Origin: Turritopsis dohrnii
Taxonomy: Eukaryota > Cnidaria > Hydrozoa > Anthoathecata > Oceaniidae
NCBI GenBank assembly: GCA_027922465.2
Contig: BQMF02000026.1
Coordinates: 62,001 to 126,000 of the forward strand
DNA: 64,000 nt
Reading direction: 5' to 3'
In this document: piece by piece, positions 21,753 through 33,800 of the stretch
How the letters are laid out: each line of letters opens with the position of its first letter
Position numbering within the stretch: the first letter of the stretch is position 1
Program-made: the position numbers and the translations under genes
Notes under the pieces: model-generated
What the model was told of the DNA's origin: nothing
Databases searched by the model: none
What the model saw: only the letters and a program-made list of their open reading frames with translations

Positions 21753-22420
21753 ATGAGTGAAATCACTGACGAGCAGTTAGAAGATTTAAAGGTAAGTGCG
21801 AACCAGCATAAATAGTTTGTTCGTATATATTAAACAAGAGGTTAAAAATGTCGTGACTATTTGAAAGTTTTTAAACATGTCGGTAAGAGTTAAGATGTAT
21901 TGAAAACATGCTAGAAATATGCACAGTGACAATGACTGGTGGACAAACAATTTTTAACGTGTCTGGAATTTACAACAGATGAGCAGTTCAATTTTTTCTT
22001 GCTTGTTTTTAGGACGCTTTCACGCTTTTTGATAAAAAAGGTGATGATAAAGTTGATGCTGATCAGATCATCGATGTGCTCCGCTCGTTAGGGTTGAACC
22101 CTCTCACGACAGATGTGAGAAAAGTCATCAAAGATTCCAACTTAGCTGGAACGAGAGTCGACTTTCCTACCTTCGTCAGCATCTACGAGCAATTCCTAAA
22201 AAGACCGACAATCGCTAATTTTGCCGACATGATTGAAATGTTTAAGACGTTCGACAGGGAAGGCTCGAAAAACGTCTTCGGTGGAGAGTTACGTCAAATC
22301 TTACTGAACCTTGGAGACAAAATGACGGAAGCCGAGATTGATGTCATGATAACACCACACGAAAATGCTGATGGTTACATCCCTTATGAAGTAATGTTAA
22401 AAGCTGTAATGGCTGGGTAG
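21753..22420 (+). CDS. Essential myosin light chain, two exons
   Basis: Exon 1 (21753-21791, MSEITDEQLEDLK) joins exon 2 (22013-22420, TAG) in phase 0 for a 148-aa protein, the usual length. EF-hand-like units: residues 14-45 (AFTLFDKKGDDKVDADQI), a degenerate second, FKTFDREGSKNVFGGELRQI in the third, and a fourth region ending GYIPYEVMLKAVMAG. DKMTEAEIDVMI is the classic stretch before the last hand. The first loop still resembles a calcium site (D-x-K-x-D-D), but several other acidic positions are lost, as expected for essential rather than regulatory chains, which bind the IQ motif of myosin heavy chain. Calmodulin and troponin C are less likely because the loops are too degenerate. The short first exon ending after the N-terminal helix is typical. 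Confidence 0.87.
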
Positions 22421-23948
22421 ATCTGAAGCAGATTTCCGAACTTATCGTCATAGACACAAAATCATTTTCAAATTTTTTCCAATAATTATATGGTAAAAAA
22501 TAGTAGAAAAAATGTTTTGTTAATTCTTTTGCAATCCTGAAAACCAAATTTTAGTAAATTTTCAATATCAGATTTGGCTTTCACAGAGCATTCTTGTATA
22601 GTTTTATCCATTCTTCAACCTCGCAAGGGAAATGATTGCGTTATGGAATGTTTGAGACAAGCTTGTTTGTATCGGGGGTTTTGAAATCTAAGAAACCTTA
22701 TTTACAGCACGAGTGAAATGTGTATGATCTTTCAAAGACATCTCCCATTTAAATGAAAGATTTGATTTCGTAAACCAGCTGAGACGAAATAGCATTTGTT
22801 TTTTTCTTTTAAAGTTTTCATCACTTCGATGTTTAACATAATTCTTCAACTTGTTATTTTGTTTGCGAAAAATTGACTGGTTGTAAGATCAGTCTTTAAA
22901 ACCATTTCAAAGGTTTGACTAACGAAGATATGATTTTGAAACAAAGAAAGAAACGATAGTAATTTTAGTAAACTATTACGAAACTTCAACATGCTTGAAT
23001 TCCTTAATAACGTCGCTACTTCATTTCGAGGCACTAAAAATAAAGCAGCGTATCATCCCATTTGCAAGTTAGACAACAACATAATTACAGTCCGAAAATA
23101 TCTTGTTTTATCTGACCTTTATGAGTGGAAGTAAAGGTTCGTTGACACGCAGACAAATTTTCATGCGATTGCAACAAAATCACGTCACACGTGTTTCCAT
23201 AAGGGAGCCGCTTGAGAACGTCTATCGCCTGCAACATCTATGTCCTGATCAGTTCAGAAACATCTCGTATAAAACGTCTTTATTTAAAAAAAAAAAGTTT
23301 CATCTAAAACTATCATACCGAAATAAAAAAAAAAACAAAAAAACACTATTGGAATTCACGCAGCCTTTAGTTTATGCAGCTTTTCATTAAACCTTCCAAT
23401 TCTCACTCAGGTTAACATCATAAAACAGTGTGAAAAATTCCGGAATCCAACATCGGAGAATATTACAAAGAAAACAAATCGACATGCAGGTGGATGTCGC
23501 GCAGGTTTTTGTCGTTCTTCTCAGAAATATAGTTTCTATTTAACTTGTAGTTATCATTTGTTCACCTGCTACTTTCACAATTTCCATATACTTAAAATCT
23601 TATCTCTAACGAAAAATTCTTTCAAAACCTTTTATTGAGTTGCCATGTAATCGTTATTTTTATTTACATGCTGATTGTTACGCAAAAATCACACGATTTT
23701 GACCTAAATATGTTTTTGCAGCGTCATCAAAATAACTTTTTTAAAAATGTTCCATGTTTTTCTCTATTGCGAGGAACAGAGGAAAAAGATTTCAAAATAT
23801 ATGGAGGAGGAGGAACTAAAAGTTTCTTTATTTTCTGAAAGTTTTGTAGAACCTCGTTAATCGTGACGTCATTACATCAACAATTATTATGCTGACGAAG
23901 AAATTCGATCTCGTTTTTCTTTCTACTAGTCATCATGATTTACACATT
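22421..23948. other. Intergenic, no gene recognised
   Basis: AT-rich sequence with A-run and T-run stretches (for example 23287-23345). The open stretches are short, Lys-rich or low-complexity and show no domain. Confidence 0.5.
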
Positions 23949-24413
23949 CACGCTTTTTTTTATAAGAACCAGTAAAATCTGACCCGAGGCTGGCTGTTCT
24001 TATTTTTTGAGCCTTTTTCAGCCTGAATTGTTCTTATTTTGTTCTTAGCTTTAAGAACACAGCTTCAAATTTCAGCCTCATTTTATTCTTATATTATAGA
24101 ACTTCCAGTAAAATTTAAATTAATCTTTTTAAAAACAACTGTTTAAAAGCATGATTGCTGTTCGGCAATGACCCGATATGAGTATGCAAGGTAAAAAAAA
24201 CAAACTTCTAAAGCATTTGCCAGTGAGTGAATTCACATCATGAGTTGTTCCTATCATGAATTGTTCTTATTTTATTAGAAAATTCAGGCTTAGGCTGTTC
24301 TTAATTTTTGAAACATTAATTTGAGCCTCAGGTTGTTCTTATTTTGTTCTTATGTTTTGTCCAAATCTGAGGCTCATGTTCTTATAAAATTGTTCTTATA
24401 AAAAGAAAGCGTG
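23949..24413. mobile_element. MITE, CACGCTTTTTTTTATAAGAA family, copy 1
   Basis: Ends CACGCTTTTTTTTATAAGAA and the complement of TTCTTATAAAAAGAAAGCGTG. The interior repeats TGTTCTTATTTT and the GAGGCT/AGCCTC pair many times in both orientations, so nearly the whole 465 bp can fold. A second copy is at 27356-27779, with a clear TA duplication there. Confidence 0.85.
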
Positions 24414-24765
24414 TAATACTAATTCATAATGGTAATTCAACAAGACAGTATTCGTTGCTAGTAGCAACATGAATAATAAGTCTTTCGATTTGTTTTTCTT
24501 TCGTTGTTTTTCACGATTTGTTCTAGCCCGTGTACAAGCCACTGGGCTTAGCATAATTAGATGAATTTGAACAGTCGTTAAAATAAACAATCACATTGGT
24601 GAGAAAATAAACATGATGTAAAATGATCACCCAATCAATTTTCGTTGATTTCAATTCAACCAATAGGAAATAGAGTGTTCATAATAATGAACTTTCCTTT
24701 TATGGCAGCATAATGCGATTGCACAAAATCCAAACAAGAACCGATATGCTAAGAAGATACGCCTG

Positions 24766-24772
24766 TTATAAG
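24766..24772 (+). promoter_or_regulatory. TATA-like box upstream of the secreted Ser/Thr-rich protein
   Basis: TTATAAG lies 89 bases before the ATG at 24861, a spacing that would allow a 5' UTR of about 60 nt. Single-motif evidence only. Confidence 0.3.
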
Positions 24773-24860
24773 TTTCAACAACGCCTCCATTGAGACCTTT
24801 CACTGCGTTACAAGAGAAAATTAAACTTTTTGAAACGACTTTACTACATCACAAAGAATC

Positions 24861-25187
24861 ATGAAGTTATTAATTTTTATGGGATTATGCTTACTTGCAT
24901 TCACCGAAGTACAATCAACTAGCACCGCTTCCAATACTATCAAACCATCCCAAGCTTCAACCAATGTTTCATCCACCGATTCACCAGCCACCCCGAAAGC
25001 GACTGTTTCAGGAAGCATCGAACCGACCAAATCTGTGCAACCGAAAATGTCAAGTGTAGTTGGTACAACCAAACCACCAACTACAGCGAAAAAGACGACA
25101 AAAAGCAGCTCTACCACGCTTACAATTTCAGCAAGTTTGTTTTTTGGTTTATTATTCGGTGGAATGGCAAAATTAATCTATGCTTAA
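24861..25187 (+). CDS. Small Ser/Thr/Pro-rich secreted or GPI-anchored-like protein, 108 aa
   Basis: Single exon, ATG 24861 to TAA 25187. Residues 1-19 (MKLLIFMGLCLLAFTEVQS) are a textbook signal peptide. Residues 20-83 are almost entirely Ser, Thr, Pro, Ala and Lys, with many likely O-glycosylation sites and one N-x-S (NVS). The C-terminus is hydrophobic (TISASLFFGLLFGGMAKLIYA) and could be a GPI-attachment signal or a membrane anchor. This is the design of a mini-mucin of the cell surface or glycocalyx. No homologous family is recognised. A polyadenylation signal (AATAAA) follows near 25243. A secreted toxin is unlikely because there are no cysteines. Confidence 0.72.
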   Translation: MKLLIFMGLCLLAFTEVQSTSTASNTIKPSQASTNVSSTDSPATPKATVSGSIEPTKSVQPKMSSVVGTTKPPTTAKKTTKSSSTTLTISASLFFGLLFGGMAKLIYA

Positions 25188-28100
25188 ATGATTTTTTGTA
25201 CACAAACTTTACATATATCTATCGCTACGATTGAAAGAAAAAAATAAATTAATTCTTTATGGGAAATTTTGGAGTGCGAAGTTTTTGGAAGACACGGTGG
25301 ACAGAAAAACAGACGGTAACGATCTGTTTCGACTAGAAAGAAGTTACGACACATAGGACAATTACTAAATTATATGGAAAAACGGGAAACCACGTTTTCC
25401 TCGTACAACCGAACAAAATCCCTTTTTGTTTTTTTGAAAAATCAGTTTTTTAATCACAATAATATTTGTCTTTTTCTTACAACTCTTTACTCTCTTATGA
25501 AATTCCGAAGTAAATATTAACGTGGAAAGAAAAACAAAACATTCGAAATGAAACAAGGAGTTTCTCTTGTTGCACCTGGTCTCCACACCTTTCTTGATAT
25601 TTTGAAGGAGTTATCTCTTCTTTTCATATAAACAAATAAACGTTATGACGTTTAGAATATTCATAAACTTCTTCAAATTGTTGTATTTTCTTTCACTTCA
25701 CTGATAACCATAGAAGGATTTGTTTTTCTTTATATTCTTGGAGATCCGTTTTCACACACAATAAATTATTACATATGGAACATAAACATATGGAAATGCA
25801 AGTAATACGTCTCCAGTGATTGTTTAGTTACTGTTCCTTACAAAATTTAGTGGTTTGTGAAAACCGCTTAGAACAGTGGGTTTTCACTTTGGCGCGAAAT
25901 TGAAACCCTCCTCCTTTTAACTTCAACATGGCGTCTTTCAGTTTTTTTCCTTTGTTGATGTTCAAAATGCGAAAAAATAAGCTCTCCCTAACTTTTAACA
26001 AAACATTGTGTTATCGTGTGGAGGGATAACGATTTATTAATATACGGTCTATTTTACAGATTTGTAATGTGCAGGATCTAGCCTGCTGCCAAACATATAT
26101 CAGAAACACATATCAACACACATATCAACATCAAATTGGAGCGGTAGTTTGGCAGGAGGGTGTTTTGTGTTTTTACATGAAGTGTTGGTGATAGGCGTGG
26201 CGATGAAAACAATTAAATTCACATGTTAGACAAAAATATTTGTAGTAGGCGCGCATGACTAACTGTTTTAGTATGAGGATCTGCGACGGAGATAGCCAAT
26301 GTTTTGTTATTCGATTGTTTTAAAAGGCTTCTTACTCTCCACCACATAGTTTGTCTTACTTAAAATTTTGAACGAAAAGAATTCCCTTGGCCATTGTTGT
26401 TTATTTTAAAAGCAGAAGAATAAATATTTAAAGTCTTCCGAGTGCCAATTTACCAACTTATATAGTGTTAGTGTTAAATCGTGATCAATCATAAAATAAG
26501 AAATGGTTTTGAAGAAGAAGAATAATTTTTATCTTATTTCAATCAATTTTGCGAAATTTTGAAAAGGTTTTCATGGAAAATTTTACACGGAGTGGTGATA
26601 GCATCTCTTGAAATTCTATAATAACTCGTGTTAAGCTGTGCTAAGTAAACAAAAATTAAAATTTTTGACATAATATACGTTTATAAAAAAACAAAACTGT
26701 ACGGCTTAACGATAATAATCTATTATGCGTAATTATGCGTAATTATGCAAATGACGTATTAGTTGGTCTTTCTGTTCACAGTGCTGCATAGTTCGTCCGC
26801 TAGAATGTACAGATTACCTCTGCCAATTAAAGAATATCAACGAAATAAAAAATAGTGTGAGTTTATAACTTATTACGACGAATAGTTATACAGGATAGCC
26901 ATTCAGTACAAAATAAAAAATACATTATAAATTATAATCTGCTGTTTCTCTATGGATTCTTTTGTGTTTAGATATAGAAAAAAAAACTCTTAAAAAGACA
27001 AATGGAGTAGAATCAGCTGCAAGAAAATTAGAGCTTCCAAGTTAATGAGCAAAACAGTAGCATCAAAATAAACATCGAAATTTAAACCTCAAAGTCGAAG
27101 AAATAATGGATCAAAAATCAGATCAAAACTTGTCCAAAATTTGTTAAAGCCAAAGCAAAATTAATATAAATTTAATAATGATAAAACAATTTTATTGAAA
27201 TTCAGATTGGGATTTTGCTGATTGAATTTGGAGAGACATATTAAATTTTATCAGCAGAATTTTTGTAAAAACAAATCACCCCGTCCCGGCCAAGCGAAAT
27301 CTCGTTTATTTTTACCAGTATGGCGCGCCAAAAGGAACTCAAATTACATCGTATACACGCTTTTTTTATATAAGAACCAGTAGAATCTAACCCGAGGCTG
27401 GTTGTTCTTATTTTTGAGCCTTTTTCAGTCTGAATTGTTCTTATTTTGTTCATTCTTTAAGAACACAGTTTCACATTTCAGCCTTATTTTGTTCTTATTT
27501 CTGGAACTTCCAGTAAAGTAGGCCGCATATAGCGCCATCATAAATACATTTTCACACATTTATTGTAGGTGAGAAAAGAAACAATAACAATTGAAAATAA
27601 TAAACTTCTAAACCATTTACGGCTGCTTGTGATAAAATTCACATCTGAACTGCTCTTATTCTACAACAAAATTCAGGCTGTTCTTAATTTTTGGAACAAT
27701 GATTTGGGTCTCAGGTTGTTCTTATTTTTTGACCAAATCTGAGGCTCGTGTTCTTATAAAATTGTTAAAAAAAAGCGTGTAAAATATGATATCATGAAAT
27801 CAAATGTAGAAGCGTACACAGCTAACGAAATATAAAACAAGAGATAAAACAAAAAATTTATGATTTTTTACATGGAATATTGCACTTAATGACATCTGGT
27901 TCTTAAACTTGTGTCTGGAGTTCTAGATCGAAACATTGTCAAACATTGAAGCGCCTCTACCTCAGTGGTTATGTTTACAGTTGTAGTGGATGTGTTGATG
28001 AAGAGGATAAAGGAAAGCACGAGAGAGCAGAAGAAGCAACAGGTTTCTTAAATTCAAGCTCAGCCTTTTCGTATTTCATTCTTACATCACGGAAAATATG

Positions 28101-30822
28101 GAAAATATAATTGGTTTGTCATTCTGGCGTGCTTAAACTCTGGTATCTTGGATTGTAAGATAAATCTTTATTTAGACATGTGATGTGTGATGGAAATACT
28201 GCGACTTGTATTGTCAAGTCAGGCGAGTTTGCGTAAGACGTTAAGAACAATAAAATTGAAATATGTGTTGAATCCTTTCAATCGAGTGTCTGAAAAAACA
28301 TCTTTTGCACATGACAGTATTGTGTAGGAAAGAATCATGCTTTTCTCACGTTTACAAACACAAGAAAATATTTCAGATAACTTACAAATAAACAACATTA
28401 CGTTCTCTGAGTCACAATGAAAGTGAACTTTGACATCATGACACACACACTTAAAGTCATGCTTAGAAATAACATAGACAATTAGTTTAGCGTTTATAAA
28501 AAATATTTTGGTCTCAAGCCCACAACATGAAAATCTGTTCTAACTTTATGCAAGATCACGAGATAAAATGGAATTATTTTTTACGGAAACCAAGGAATGT
28601 TCTTTGATTAAACGGTTTAGTCGCAAGTTGTTAGCAGAGCATTTAAATCATTAAAGTCAACCCGACTGGCAGTAGTCATGTTATTTTAAAGCAAACAAAT
28701 ATACATGTTTTAAAACAACGAATTAAAGTTAAAGTCTCCAAAAAGATTTATTTTTCGTTGCCGAGACATCATTTTCGAATTTAAAACCCGTAAAAAAATT
28801 ACCCAGAATTCTAATATTCCATTTAACGTGTAAAATACGAAAAATAACTTCGTACTCCACAAGTTCTACCATTTTTTGTGTTTTTCATGTCACAGAATTT
28901 AGAATTCCGTTTTGCCATTACTTTCAACAACTTCATCCCTAGGTCTCTTACGTCTCCTCTGAGACTTAACACATAGGGGAACCTCCGATGGTTAACACAT
29001 ATACGAAACTGTCCCGAATTTGACAAGTAACAGGTTGGAATGTGGGAGCTATGCAGGATAGGGTAGATTATGCAGGATAGGGTGGAGTATGGGACCGAAG
29101 TTCTATAGATTCTATGTACGGTACGTAAAAGAAAATCAAAATAGTCGAGCTTTTCAATCCTTTAAAATGTTTTGAATTTCTTTACTGAAAATTCATTTTT
29201 TTCCAAATAAAAATTTTTATCAGTAGTTTTTGTTAGATTTATACGAAACACATTTTAATTGGATCAATAGTTAATATACGTCCGCACTGCTGTTATGAAC
29301 AGAACTGAGCAGGTTTGAAATATCTTGCGTTGTCATGGAGATTCCCTTCTAGACAACTGTTTTCTCACAATCTTCTTAGTACAATTTTTCAAGTCTTAAA
29401 CTTATTTCTATTTCAAAATTTACTCGTTCTTTCGTGGTTTTCAAGACAGTTTTTGCATCTTTACGCATAATAGGAAATTCAAACAACGAGCATCACCAGT
29501 AACAATGTCATCAAATCCATGATAAATAGTTTGTTGAAAGACATCAGGAACAGGTGAGGTTGAAAAGTTGCTTGAATCTCTGGTGAAATTAAAAGGTTTA
29601 AACTCGGTTGCTACATTCATGTATTTTATTTGGGAGTAACATGACATTCTTGATTCTAGATGTATTGTTTTGTTTGGTAGAATTTGAAATACAAGAGCAG
29701 AGGTTCTTCCCTGAATGCAATGATCTACTTTTGATTACAACTATGTGAAGCAAAAACATAGATGTCACCAAATAATTTTGACACATAAAAACCGTCAAAT
29801 ACAGTTGAGTATTCATCAACAAGTTCCTAGTCTGCATTAGATACCGTTGTTAGTTGTTATCACAAAAAACTATTCTTGGATACCAAGTTTTTCAAAAAGT
29901 TTGTCTCCTTGCTGTAACACATAATGATCCCTTCTCATGGATGGCCAGTAAAGAAAAAGAAGGGAATTGTATGTACACTGAATGATTGGCATTACATCAA
30001 CTTTATTATAATCCCAATGGTAAGATCATACTGATCTGACATCAAGGTGATGTCAAAGTAGCGTGCTTTGTGTGATAATCGTGTAGTACAGATGCCTTAA
30101 CAGATATTGTCCTTGCAGCTGGTTTTACTGGGTCATGAAAAAAATACATGATCCAAATTTGACCAAAATCAGCACACGCAACCGAATTGAGCAGTGTTTT
30201 TACAGTTGGGATATGACATACACGTTATTCTTTTATATAAGCAACCAAGATCAGACGTTAGTAGTAATGTTGCTTCATTTGTTGCTGGACATTAATCGAA
30301 TATATGTCCTGTCTTCAAAACACTTGTGTACGCTTTAGTTGTTAAAGTATCTAAGTATAAAGTCTAGGACATTCAAGTCCTTATATAGAGCGCACAACCT
30401 AGTGTAACAACCTAGTGTAACAGCCTAGTGTAACAATTTTAGCAGTTATGCTAATGCTGCATCTTGAGAAAAGAGAGTGAAGACGACAAATAAGATATCC
30501 AGTATAAAAACCATTCACTGTATTGTATATATTAGTCATTTGTTATAAATACATAAAAAAAACGTATTACATTTATAAATTCGTGATATCAATCTATATT
30601 TCGCGAATCACACATCGATTACCTTTTTCAATCATTTCATAAATTGAAATGATACCAGCACATGTGATTCATGGTCACACAGCCCAAGCTTCAGTTTAAA
30701 ACGAGCATATATTATCGCCTCGTGGAAGATGAGTGCTGCAAAATTCTTCCGCTGTCTAAAAGAAATATTCATGCATCGTTCGTTAATGAACTCAAGATGT
30801 AAACAATCCAAAGAAGAAACAA
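25188..30822. other. 5.6-kb intergenic region, no convincing gene
   Basis: Holds one MITE copy (27356-27779), a small inverted-repeat unit at about 26080-26160 (CTGCCAAAC mirrored by GTTTGGCAG), short tandem pieces at 26720-26750 (TAATTATGCG), 29050-29085 (TATGCAGGATAGGGT) and 30395-30435 (CAACCTAGTGTAA, three units). On the minus strand at 30010-29440 there are peptide-like stretches in changing frames that could be a dead gene, but I cannot name it. Confidence 0.5.
27356..27779. mobile_element. MITE, CACGCTTTTTTTATATAAGA family, copy 2
   Basis: Same architecture and internal motifs as 23949-24413. It is flanked by TA on both sides (27354-27355 and 27780-27781), as for Tc1/mariner-type elements. 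Confidence 0.87.
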
Positions 30823-33800
30823 TCAACAGAAGAAGCTATGTGGACCTGAAAAGCCGGTCGGGATCTGCAAACTACACGGGCGTCTCTTTTTTGCAGGTCC
30901 TCTCGCAACTTGCCGAGCTCTGCAACCAAACCCTAAACACTGCAATGTCTCGGTCGAATATTTCTTTGCAGGAGAAACACACAACATTAAGAGAAGCTTA
31001 GCATCGCCACCAATGGTATCTTGTAAAACGTGTGTTAGCTTGGTATTTCTGTACGGGATATGCATCTGTGATTCTGAGAGGGCTTGCAGAACATCCGCAA
31101 GTGCACTTAAGCTGAAACAGAAGAAATTAATGCAAAACGAAAAAGGATTCAGAAAACATAATTAATTTGACTTGAATAAGAAGGAAAAACTGTCAAGCAT
31201 GTCGAACTTCCAACATCATCATACCTTTTGTTAATATTGGATGTTTCACGAAGAGCAGATCCAGTAACTCCAGACAGACCTACAAAATAAAACATCAAAA
31301 CTGACACAAAGAGTATAACGATTTGGAAGATTGTTTTCCAGATGTATTGCATGTTTCATAACGTTTTATACATTCAACTGTTGCAAAACAAGTTTCTGCT
31401 GCTTTTCTGCTGCCCCTGCTCCGTGAATCCACGAATACTTTTACATAATTAAAGATGATAAAATATCTGCTGAAACATTCAGTACCTACGCATTCACTGC
31501 CAGCCAGATCGACCAATTGTAATTTAGTTTTGATGGCGAATTTTGCTCCAGATTTAGATGAAGAAGAGGATGATGGAGGTGGCGAGGGAGATCTGGAACG
31601 AGTACTTGATGTGTGATCGATTTTTTTCACGTTTGGGGATTTCGGTCGTCGCATCAAAGATGGACCTGGTGACCTGACCCCTCTTAAGACAGAAGAACCT
31701 CTTCTTCCTGTGGAGACTGGTGACATCTCTAAAGAACTACTTGTGGCGATTGGTATATTCGACGACGACGACGACGACGATGAACTGCTGTTTTGATAAA
31801 CATTTAGTTGTACGATTAAATGTGAGCGACTGGAATGCGAGTGAACATTCGTGCTGTCTTCACGCCGATGCATCATGCCGAATCTGACGTAATTCATCAC
31901 TTCTTGATAGGAAGAGATCGTTCTGAAAATAGTGAAAACATTCATCGTTATTTTGTCGTCATCGTTACAGTTTGTGTTTTGAAGCACGTGACTGTAAACA
32001 TAGTTTCAAACAATTCTTCCAGTTAAAGAGGAACTCAAAATGATTAAAATCTTTGAGGAAAATCAGCAAGAAACTGTGGAAGAATTAAAGTCAAAATTCA
32101 TATGACATAAAAGAATGTAAAAATATTGTGTTTGGAATGAGCTGTGGTGTCTTTTAACCTGGACAGATTTTCTTATAGCACAATAATTTGCTAATTTCTC
32201 TCCTTTTTTTAGAAACCGTAAGCGAGGAAGGAAAAACTATAGTTTTACTCGGTTATTTTAATGTAGATCTCTTGAAATCTGATTCAAACTTGATTTGAAT
32301 CAGATTTCAAGATTAACAGCCAGCCAGTTTTCTGGATATACTTGGTTCACACTTAATTCTGCCTCGGATCCTCTTACTCACAAGAATAACAGAAACTTCA
32401 AAAACTCTTATCGATAACATATTTTCTACCATCACTGGGGATGATTGTATTTCAGGCAATATTTTACATTCCATATCGGATCACCTTCCACAATTCCTTC
32501 TGTTTTCCTCTACCAATTACCCCACTGATGATAGAAATATGTCTAAAACTATCCCCATATGGTCTCAATTTAACCAGGAAAACTTCCTTCGCGATTTTGA
32601 TAGCTTGAATTGGCAAGAGATCCTTATATTGGAAGAGCAAAATGTTAACACCTCATTTGACTCTCTTTATGCAAATCTATTGGAACTTGTTGATCGACAT
32701 TTACCCACTAGGAAATTGAATAAAAAGTACTATAAGTCCCAAAAACCTTGGATAACGACAGGTATTTTGAAGTCGATGTCAAAGCGAGATTTATAGTTTC
32801 GAAAATTCATGAGATCAAAGTCTCCTGATGTGAAATCTGAGTTCCACCATAGCTACAAACGCTATCGAAACACTATTGTGTCCTTATGTAGGCGCAGCAA
32901 AGTCAACTACTTTTCAAGATATTTTACTATGCACTCCAATAATATGCACAAAATTTGGCAAGGTGTGAGGGAAATTATTGCACTAAAATCCTCCAGGTCC
33001 ACGAAACCTATTTCGTTGAGAATTGATGGTGTTGTGTCATCCAACCCACTAATCAATTCAACTCTTACTTTACCTCTGTTGTAGGGCCAATATCCCTTTG
33101 AGCAGAAAACGTTTTACTAGTTATCTAAATCGTCCAAACCCTAATTCTATATTTCTTTCTTCAGTCACATCGGATGAAGTCTCGAAAGTTATTACTTCAA
33201 TGTCATTGAACAAAACAACTGGCCCTAATAGTATTCCAACAACAATTTTAAAGTTGATCACTGGAAAAATTTCTCCGCTAATCTCTGAAATCATAAACCT
33301 GTCCTTTCAAACAGGCATTTTCCCTTCCGCTTTGAAGATTTCTAAGGTCATTCCTGTTTTTAAAAAGGGCTCGCCATTGGAAACCTCTAATTATCGTCCT
33401 ATTTCTCTCCTTTCGAATATAGAAAAAATATTCGAAAAACTTATGTACTCTCGCATTATTTCCTTTCTTGATAGACACGATGCAATCTATTTTCGACAGT
33501 TTGGCTTCCGCAAGTCTCACTCAACCACGCATGCTCTTTCATTAACATATAGTAGAGAGAATAAGGCAGTGTTTAGATCAGGGCCAATTTGCTATTGGTG
33601 TATTTGTCGATCTGAAAAAGCTTTCGACACAGTAGATCATCACATCCTTTGCCACAAATTGCGCCATTATGGTATTAGAGGGGTTGCGAATCACTGGATT
33701 CGCTCATACCTTGATAATCGATTCCAATTTGTTTCTATTTCTGGTTTGAACTCAGAACTAAAACGCGTTCTTTATGGTGTCCCTCAAGGTTCCGTTCTTG

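Noticed and set aside
23103..23390. 95-codon ORF ending in Lys/Asn-rich sequence
   Set aside because: Low-complexity A-runs generate it; no signal, domain or splice context.
29440..30010. Minus-strand peptide-like stretches (for example ELVDEYSTVFDGFYVSKLFGD and FKPFNFTRDSSNFS)
   Set aside because: The frames change several times and no family could be named. It may be a dead gene, but the support is too weak for an entry.
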